DNA of 64,000 bases from Rostrohypoxylon terebratum. Lineage: Eukaryota; Ascomycota; Sordariomycetes; Xylariales; Hypoxylaceae. The stretch lies in the NCBI GenBank assembly GCA_022497145.1, contig MU385918.1, positions 1 to 64,000 on the forward strand, in the 5' to 3' direction. The notes under the pieces were generated by a model. The model was not told where the DNA came from. It ran no database searches and was given only the letters and a program-made list of their open reading frames with translations. Shown one piece after another: positions 56,098 to 64,000 of the stretch (its first letter is position 1; every line of letters starts with the position of its first letter). A program made the position numbers and the translations under genes.

Positions 56098-57330
56098 TTA
56101 CCGCCTGCCCGACCCACCGCGCCGCTCAGCCTCGAGGAGAGCATCAAAGTCATTTTGAGCTTGCTCCTTCCCGTAGGACCGTCTCTCTTTCTCCTCGTCT
56201 TTATTTGTGTACGTGAAATCTTCTGTTTTCTGCGAGGTCTCTTGGGAATTCCTAGCCTGGCGTTGTTGGGCCCATCCGCCTTCTTGTGTAGACGAATTGG
56301 CGGATTGAGCCGATCGCGACTGTTGTCTGAGACGATCCCACGCAGAGCCTCCTTGGGTATTGCGACCTTGTTGCGCCTCTGTCCTCTTCACTGACATTGG
56401 AACGGGCGAGCCGTCGTCGTCGCCGCCGAACGGATCCGAGTCATCCGTAGACCGCGGCCCTGGATCAGGGAAGCTTGTTCCTTGATTGTTGCTAGGTGAA
56501 ACCGGGGGTGGGGTGCTTTGACGCCAGCTAATGCCACTCTCGGGAGGCCCGTTAAACGTATCGCGCTCGAACTGTGAAGGAGCTTGATTTTCTGATCCCG
56601 GATACTCTTGGAATTGTAGAGGTGGAGGGATATCTGTTCTCAGAAGTTGCGGATTGGATTCTGCATTAGCGCGTTCTAAGAGCCTCCTCTTTAGATCTGC
56701 TTGCAAATCTTGTAGCTCTGGATCTCTCAATAGACGAACTTGGAATGACATGCTTGCCATAGATGATGCGAAAGGAACGATTCCAAAAGCACACAGCATC
56801 ATGTAAACTTGCACTCGAGCGGAATGCCACGCAAATTTGGCCATCGTGCCTTTGAAAAGAGCGAAATTCCTCCCGGGAAAGAAGGATGGATCAAAAGCAC
56901 CTCGAGGGGTATAGAAAGGGAATCTATAAGAATCCCATCCGTAGTAGGCACACAAAAGGGCTGCGCTTGCGGTCCAGAGGCGGCCACGAGGCTGCCACCT
57001 AGCAGATCGTGCAGCGTAATCACTCGCAACCTCGACTTCCTTAGGGCTTAGAGGGCGGCCGGCGGACCGGGACACGGCTATGAGCGTAGACACGACGTTA
57101 TTGATACGGTAATTATCAGCTGTACCGACTAGGGGCGCCCACCATTGGAGTGAGGGTATCTTGTCGAAGTCGATAGTCGCGCCATCATTAAAGAATACAC
57201 GCTCAACAAATCCCTGTTGTTGCAATCTGAATTGATTTCCCTCATGTTTTGGCCAGGGTTTATGGGTAGTAGTGAACTTCTCCATGAACTCCAGGGGGCC
57301 AGTGAAGTAAAATAAATCGTCCTTGCCCAT
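56098..57330 (-). CDS. conserved fungal membrane protein, disordered C-terminus
   Basis: Single exon, 410 residues. The N-terminal ~215 residues look folded: QQGFVERVFFNDGATIDFDK, PLVGTADNYRINNVVSTLI, then two hydrophobic stretches (LWTASAALLCAYYGW and VYMMLCAFGIVPFASSM) that may be membrane helices. A short linker with LRDPELQDLQADLKRR leads to a ~180-residue Gln/Ser/Pro/Asp-rich disordered tail ending ALLEAERRGGSGRR. The layout suggests an organelle membrane protein with a soluble tail. I cannot assign a function. No classical signal peptide. Confidence 0.7.
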   Translation of the reverse strand: MGKDDLFYFTGPLEFMEKFTTTHKPWPKHEGNQFRLQQQGFVERVFFNDGATIDFDKIPSLQWWAPLVGTADNYRINNVVSTLIAVSRSAGRPLSPKEVEVASDYAARSARWQPRGRLWTASAALLCAYYGWDSYRFPFYTPRGAFDPSFFPGRNFALFKGTMAKFAWHSARVQVYMMLCAFGIVPFASSMASMSFQVRLLRDPELQDLQADLKRRLLERANAESNPQLLRTDIPPPLQFQEYPGSENQAPSQFERDTFNGPPESGISWRQSTPPPVSPSNNQGTSFPDPGPRSTDDSDPFGGDDDGSPVPMSVKRTEAQQGRNTQGGSAWDRLRQQSRSAQSANSSTQEGGWAQQRQARNSQETSQKTEDFTYTNKDEEKERRSYGKEQAQNDFDALLEAERRGGSGRR

Positions 57331-58113
57331 TTTTTTTTAATTTAGGTCTTTCCCATAAGTCGCGAGTGGTGGTGACGTAAAGTGAGATTGACTATTATAG
57401 GTAGGTATGGATATCAGATTAGGTGGGTGTGGGTGCGGAACGTGGGTGCGAGACTTGAAGGAGCTCTGAAGCTTGAAGCTTCACAATTGGAATTTCCGGG
57501 AATTTCAATGTTGGAATTCGTACCTAGTACAATGTACATAGGGTGGGGTATGGAACGATCATGGTTACATATATCGGAGCTTGGACCACCCTACCACAAT
57601 TTCCAAAATGTCTATTCATGAATCAAGCCACAAGACTTCCGGGAAGCCACACCTAGCTGCATATACGCACAGACACAGTTTTACCCCACCAGCCCACCAT
57701 AATCAGACCTACATAAGTGTGCATAGTGGGGCTCTGTGGCTGGACGTGATTTATTGATTTCACCCGACCTGCCGACGCGGTTTTGATTTCAATTCTCGCG
57801 TCATTCGCGTCATAATCCGCCCATCCATCCATTCCATCCGTACCAACTCAATTCTAGTTTCATAACCATTGCTTTGCTTTGCTTTGCTCCTGCATATTAT
57901 TACCAAAGACCCAAGACCCAAGACCCATAGCCTCGAAGCTAGGACCTTCTTCAATTCTAATATTGGAATTGTATTTATTTTCTTCGTCCTTCGCCATCTC
58001 CCAACTTATTACTACCATAAGGTCCATGCCAATGTCGATATGAACGCCGGAGTCTTCATGATATAGATTCAATTATGATACAATAAATTCGTGCTCGCGA
58101 GAATAGCGCCGCT
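57331..58113. other. divergent promoter region, no gene seen
   Basis: Contains short tandem repeats: GCTTT x3 near 57880-57895 and AGACCCA x3 near 57905-57927. Upstream of Dna2 and of the membrane-protein gene. Confidence 0.6.
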
Positions 58114-61100
58114 ATGCCTCTCAAAAAATCATTCTCAGAGCCGAATGGCGCTTCTAGAGTATGTACCATCTATCATTCCTCATCTATTGCATTGCTCCAC
58201 GATTCGTATTTTGTGATTTATACCTAGGCAGCTAGGCAATGTGTATAAGTATGAGAATATGAAGTTGACCAGACAATACAGAATCGCCAACATTGGAACA
58301 AAGACAGAAGTCGTTCAGCCGTAAGCCATTCAACCGCAACTCGGAACCCAGTCTCTACAACGCATCAACCCATTTCCGAGATTTCGAAGAGTAAGCTCAA
58401 TACCTTCAAGTGCCAGGTTGCTACCAAGAATGACGACCACGACGCCCTCACGTCTGATTTGCCGTCAATCAATGTCGATGCACCCCCCAACGCACCCTCC
58501 AACGAGAACGATGGACCAGAGGGAAAGCAAAATAGAAAGCAACGTTCGGAGATGGCCCAATTGCTCGCATCTAAGGACAATTTGACGACACCCGTGAGCC
58601 GACTCGCGTGGCACGATCTCATTGGGACGAGCGAGGCAAAAGAAATGGAAGAGGACACTAGTCCCAATGAGAAGATCGGCTGGGATATGAGAGATGACCC
58701 GCAACAGAGACTAAAACTATCGCCGGTAATGCCCGGCAAGAGAGGGAAGAAAAGAGCTCGGAGTTCTTCACCTGTGTCGTCGCCTGCCTCCCATTCGAAA
58801 CCTCATACTCCCTCCGTAAACTTGGGGAAGTTGTCCCGAGCGCTCAAGTCTCCTCACGCCGACCCTGCACTGGAATTATGGGATCGCTTCTCCTTGAACG
58901 GTTCTAAATCCATCACCCCTCTGGGCGCCATGAATTCCGCCCTGGCTCAAATCATGGTGTCATCCTCGCCCCGACCGTCGAGAATCGAAAGCGGCTTGCG
59001 AAGGTCTATCAGCTGTGGAGAGAGTTGGCCAAAACGTCGCAAGGTCGAACGGGTAGACATGGTCGAGCCAATGGAAATCGCTGTCGAGGAGAGCCCAAGC
59101 GGCCATTCGAAATCGTCTATGCTCAATGCCTTACTCAAGAGGGGGGCTGGGGAGATCGACAGATCGAAAGCCGATCAAGTTCGCCAAGATGCCTTGAGGT
59201 CGCCTTCGCCCAAAAAGAACAGCTCTCAGCCGATTCTGGAGATCCACGATTCGCCAACCCGACGGAAGAACGCACCAACCGCGCGAAAGTCGAGCCCAGA
59301 CACGCTGGTGGATGAATTCTCCGACTATGGAGACGACGACTTCGACGAAGATACGCTTATGGAGCTTGATGCTAGCCTAGGTCAACCGAGGGAAGAAGAC
59401 GTAGAGAAGGATCCCACAATACCGCCAGCAGACACAGGGCAAATCCCAGAAAAGCGGCAACTTAATCAAGAACCTTCATCATTAGACGACGAGTTTGCGG
59501 ATATGGATGACGATCTTTTTACTGCGGCTGAGGATTTAATAACGCAGATAGATTCGACTAGTTCTTCGAAGGACAAGCCCGAGACGCCTCATAAGCCCCC
59601 CGTAACTGCACAAGAGAAGCGAACAGTCATTGTTGATGATCTTGGCGGGGATATGTACGGGGATGATTTTGGAGGCGACTTCGATTTTGATGCCGCTGAA
59701 ATAGCTGCCACACAATCGGCCTCTTCTAAACAGATTGGCGGATCATTACCTCCTGTACGTAGGCGGTGACAGAAGAATAAGGAGTTGAGCTTGGTTGCTA
59801 AGAACATTCGTAGGTAGCTGACAAGCCCAAGACAATTCAAAGATATCTTGTGACTAAGGTTCTTCAAAGCCAATATGTCGATGACAACGGGAGAGAGGCC
59901 ACTGAAAAGGTAAGGGCCCCAATTCGAATCGTTGTATAGGGTATGTGATAGCTAACACCACCAGATACTTTTTGTTCAACTTGATCGAAGCGATACCGTC
60001 AAAACCGTCCACCTGCGTGGTGATTGGGTGGATACTTCGGCAAGCCCCAAATCCTATGTCCATATAATAGGCGAATTCCATTCGAATGGCCAATGCATCA
60101 TCGATAACTCTCAGAACATACTTATCCTACATCCAGACCAGCTGATATCGGCTACGGTCGTAGCAGACAGTTTTACATGCATGCGCCGGGCTGTCCTCCA
60201 AGACCGAGTCAAGGCTACCAGCGACAAGACCCCGCCACTGGTATATGGAACTTTGCTTCACGAGATATTTCAGGAGGCCCTCATGTCCAACAAATGGAGC
60301 CCGGAATTTTTGAATCAGGTGATCGCTAACATCGCGCAAAAACATGTGGAAGACTTGTACACGATCAAGGTATCCGTCAACGAAGCTTGCGAGCATCTCC
60401 GGTCAAAAATGCCAGAGTTAAGAAGTTGGGCAGCAGCATTTGTCACTCCTTTCCCAAGGGTGAGTTATCCACAAATTTGGATGAATGTTTGGTGAATGTC
60501 CTGCTAACAGGTGCTAGCCCGATGCTGTTGTACAAGGCCGAAGCGGCGACAAGGCAAACATGTGTGTCACGAAACTACTCGACGTCGAAGAACATGTCTG
60601 GTCTCCGATGTATGGGCTAAAGGGTAACATCGACGCTACGGTACAAGTTACGATGAAGGACGGATCTCAGCGACGTACCCTTACCGTACCCTTTGAAGTA
60701 AAGACGGGTCATAATGCCACAAGCAACCATCAAGCGCAGACGTCCCTTTATAATCTCCTTTTGTCAGATCGGTACGATGTCGAAATTGCCTATGGTATCC
60801 TCTACTACATGGAAACGTCCAAGACGATTCGGATACCGACGATTCGCAACGAACTTCGCCATATGATCATGCAACGCAACCAACTAGCCTGCTACGTTCG
60901 AGAGCGCAGCGTCCAGCTCCCACCGATGAAACGAAGCAGCAACACTTGTGGCAAGTGTTATGCGAAAGTACCCTGTTTCATATATCATAAACTTGCAGAC
61001 AATGGCGATCACGAAACGAGTGGGATGAAGGCCAAATTTGATGAAGTCGTCCGACATCTAACTCCGACTCATCAAGAGTTCTTCCTAAAATGGGAGGATT

Positions 61101-63415
61101 TGTTGACAAAGGAAGAGAAAGAGAGCCAGAAACTACGTCGAGAACTTTGGACTATGGTAAGCACCGAGAGAGAAAAAGTTGGACGGTGTTTCTCCAACGT
61201 CGTCATCGAGGAAGGATCTGCCTTCGAAGACACCAATAATCCTAGGATCAACCGCTTCCAGTACACATTCGTCAAGGAACATGCGCCATCCAACTTCTCC
61301 TTCCTCGATTCTCAGCTTGCGGTAGGAGAGCCTATTGTTGTATCAGACGAACAGGGCCATTTTGCCCTTGGGATTGGATATGTCAGATCGGTACGAAAAC
61401 AGAAGATCACAGTCGCCGTTGATCGCCGCCTTCATAATGCTCGTATCCGTCGACCTGGTTTCGACAAAACAAATAACCAGGTATTTGCTAGCATCATGGA
61501 GGTGGTGCCTGAAGGAGCAACGCCGGAGCAATCTCAAGGCAAAATCAAAGAAGCGCCTCTTAAATATCGTCTTGATAAGGATGAATTCAGTAGTGGCATG
61601 GCGACCGTCCGAAACAATCTAGTTCAAATTATGGCGGATGGCGTATTTGGGTCAAGAGAAATCCGACGCCTTGTTGTCGATCTCGCTCCGCCGACATTCA
61701 AGGCATCTACGACACAGTACACGGTTGCGGACCAAGAGAGCCTGAACATTGACCAAAAGAAGGCGATCGAGAAAGTCATGAGTGCAAATGACTATGCTCT
61801 TGTTCTTGGCATGCCTGGTACCGGCAAGACGACGACAATTGCCCACATCATCCGCGCCCTCGTCGGCCAAGGGAAAAGCGTCCTCTTGACTTCATACACC
61901 CATTCTGCCGTCGACAATATCTTACTAAAGCTGAAAGATGATCACATGCCTGTTCTGCGACTTGGCGCACCAGCAAAGGTTCATCCCGATGTGCAAGATT
62001 TTGCGATTCTTGCCGGGCAGCCGATGAGCAGCTTCGAGGAGATTCGGAGCGCATGGCACGAAACACCTATTGTAGCTACAACCTGCTTAGGTGTCAGCCA
62101 TCCAGTCTTCAACGAACGTACTTTCGATTACTGCATTGTCGATGAAGCATCTCAAATCACATTGCCTATTTGCATTGGGCCGATCCGCTTAGCCCGTACT
62201 TTCGTCTTGGTTGGAGACCACAATCAACTCCCGCCTCTCGTACAAAATGAAGAGGCTCGCGTCGGTGGACTTGATATCAGCTTATTTAAACTACTCTCAG
62301 ATACCCACCCCGATTCGGTCGTCAATCTCGAACACCAATATCGTATGTGCGAGGACGTCATGATGCTCAGCAACACCCTCATCTACAACGGCCGTCTCAA
62401 GTGCGGTACAGAAGCCCTCCGCCATCAAAAACTCGACATCCCTCACATGAGCAACTTACGACAAAAGCACTACGACGCAGATACCATCAAACATCCTCAT
62501 ACCCCACGATCCTTCTGTACCGCCTGGACAAACGAGAGCTGCTGGTTACACCGCCTTCTGGACCCAGAAGCCCGCGTCCACTTTGTCAACACCGACCTAC
62601 TGCCTGCGGCACGTGAAGAGGCAAAAGGAAACCGCATCGTGAACCCAACAGAAGCCGGCATCGTCGTGCAGCTCGTCGACGCACTCCTCGCGACCGGCGT
62701 TCCCGCCGCCGAAATCGGAGTCATGACGCATTACCGGTCCCAACTGTCGCTCCTCAAACACGGGCTGCGCGCACATGGCAGCAGCATCGAGCTGCACACG
62801 GCAGACCGGTTCCAGGGGCGCGACAAAGAGGTGGTGATCCTCAGCCTGGTGCGCAGCAACGAGCAGTGCAACATCGGGGACCTGCTCAAGGACTGGCGAC
62901 GCATCAACGTGGCGTTCACGCGCGCGAAGACGAAGTTGCTGGTCGTGGGTAGCAGGAGCACGCTAAAGGGCGCGGGCGACCAGGAGATGCTGAGCCGGTT
63001 CGTCAGGTTGATGGAGAAGCGGGACTGGGTTTACGACTTACCCGCCGACGCGCTCGAGAGCCACTTTTTCGAGGACGGGGGTGCGGGGACGCAGATCTCG
63101 ATCCTGCCCCAGCGGAAGGATTCTGGGGATGTGGTGGCTGGGGATAGTGGGATCGGGATCGAGAATGGGGATGGGGATGGGGGCGCTGTGGCGCAGCAGA
63201 AATCGCCACCTGCGAAAAAGGTTCCGAAAAGGGGGCTTGCGAGCGGAAGGAGGGGTCTCGTGCAAGTTGCGGAGGGGAAGGGGAAGGAGAATATGTTCCA
63301 GGGCGGTGCTGGTGCTGGAACAACTAGGAAGGGGAAGATCACGGATCGGGCGCTGCTGAGGGGAAACCTTATCACGAGGGATATCTTCAACGAGATTACG
63401 GACGGCCGGTTCTGA
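58114..63415 (+). CDS. DNA2: Dna2 DNA replication helicase/nuclease
   Basis: Five exons (58114-58158, ~58282-59754, 59814-59909, 59965-60459, 60518-63415) join in frame to about 1,668 residues. Dna2 trims long Okazaki flaps and resects broken DNA ends in the nucleus. N-terminal ~490 residues: disordered, Ser/Glu-rich, as in yeast. Nuclease: VADSFTCMRRAVLQDR supplies the first Fe-S Cys, EVKTG is the nuclease motif, and CGKCYAKVPC adds the remaining cluster cysteines. SF1 helicase: Walker A GMPGTGKTT, Walker B DEAS, GDHNQLPP, QYRMCEDV and the late ADRFQGRDKE motif. The acceptor of exon 2 may instead be 9 nt upstream. Codon use becomes very GC-rich near the 3' end. All key residues are present. 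Confidence 0.95.
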
Positions 63416-64000
63416 GACCAGGCGAGGCGGTCCGCCCGACAAAGCTACTTTGCGGTTTGCGGTTACGATTGCGATTAAATCACTCATGGCGAGGCGCTCT
63501 GTCGAATTAAATTTTCTGTTTATGGGAGCAGGCGCGCTCTGCATTTCGTTCTAATTCTAGCATTTTGGCTCGAGGCATTGGTTACGGATACATACATGCT
63601 TAGACAAGACAAGACAAGACAAGACGGGTTGGAGCAAACGGGATACTTGAAATAGGCACGCGATACGGCGCTTGACCGACCCTGGACAGGTAGATTTTAT
63701 ATATGGCTTGCCAGTCCGAAGGGGATTTGCGTATAGTTTAGTATCGTGCTTCTAGCATATGCGGATGGAATACAACTGTAAGATTGACGGTTATTTAAAC
63801 TGTTTTGAGCTCTATGTGAAAACTTGACGACTTGTGTGATGCGCGTCTAGATCTAGATAGGTGTACGGCTCGATTATATCTCGAGCCATAAAATAGGTAC
63901 TAGAACTCCTCTTAAGTGAAGGATGCTTGTAGGTAGGTAGGTAGGTAAATGAGATCAAATGAATGAGTAAATGTCGTAAACAAAGCCCTCAGAATCATTC
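63416..64000. other. intergenic, 3' of Dna2
   Basis: Contains a (GACAA)4 microsatellite at 63603-63625 and a TAGG repeat at 63931-63947. No gene seen. Confidence 0.65.

Noticed and set aside
1..64000. CRISPR arrays, prophage or bacterial operons
   Set aside because: No regularly spaced repeats and no bacterial gene organisation; all genes are spliced or fungal in character.

Overview
The window is nuclear DNA of a filamentous ascomycete (Pezizomycotina; probably Sordariomycetes, which is my inference). Genes are compact and lie on both strands. Introns are mostly 40-80 nt, with GTRNGT-like donors and CTAAC/CTAAT branch sites just before the acceptor. The gene content is fungal: NACHT-type NLR, class II-like peroxidase, fungal Dna2, GPI16/PIG-T, LUC7, OPT transporter, SRR1 and CYTH proteins. 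Exon structures given here were built by hand from reading frame, splice motifs and family conservation.

Layout. 0.1-9.7 kb: Ntn-type asparaginase, secreted DUF4185 protein, a DUF885 metallopeptidase with a retrotransposon-gag-like N-terminus, and an AAA ATPase. 10.3-15.4 kb is a rearranged accessory block: an NLR cut by a 333-bp solo LTR, an intact protein-kinase gene, and a second, inverted solo LTR with a perfect 5-bp target duplication. 15.7-32.6 kb: amidoligase-like protein, secreted heme peroxidase, an unresolved coding patch, a 1,600-codon gene carrying two in-frame TAG codons, fumarylacetoacetase and three uncharacterised fungal proteins. 33.3-34.7 kb: an NLR N-terminal fossil followed by a miniature LTR retrotransposon (TRIM-like). 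This element has ~100-bp LTRs, a primer-binding site copied from a serine-type tRNA, and an ORF for a coiled-coil tail-anchored protein. 34.9-41.7 kb: housekeeping genes (PIG-T, LUC7, an RGG protein, a CYTH/thiamine-triphosphatase-like protein).

42.1-46.0 kb is the most striking region. A viperin (RSAD2-like radical SAM enzyme) gene is divergent from a UMP/CMP-kinase-like gene and is followed by a nucleoside 2-deoxyribosyltransferase-like gene. Viperin makes chain-terminating ddh-nucleotides from nucleoside triphosphates, and the animal and prokaryotic versions are paired with nucleotide kinases. This looks like a fungal antiviral-type nucleotide module. Next come an assembly gap with an artefactual repeat (46.6-46.9 kb), an OPT transporter, an SRR1-domain protein, a small secreted cysteine protein, a TauD-type dioxygenase, a degraded coding fragment, a membrane protein, and full-length Dna2 (58.1-63.4 kb).

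Most neighbours are functionally unrelated. The real functional grouping is the viperin module. The real structural grouping is the association of both NLR remnants with LTR elements.
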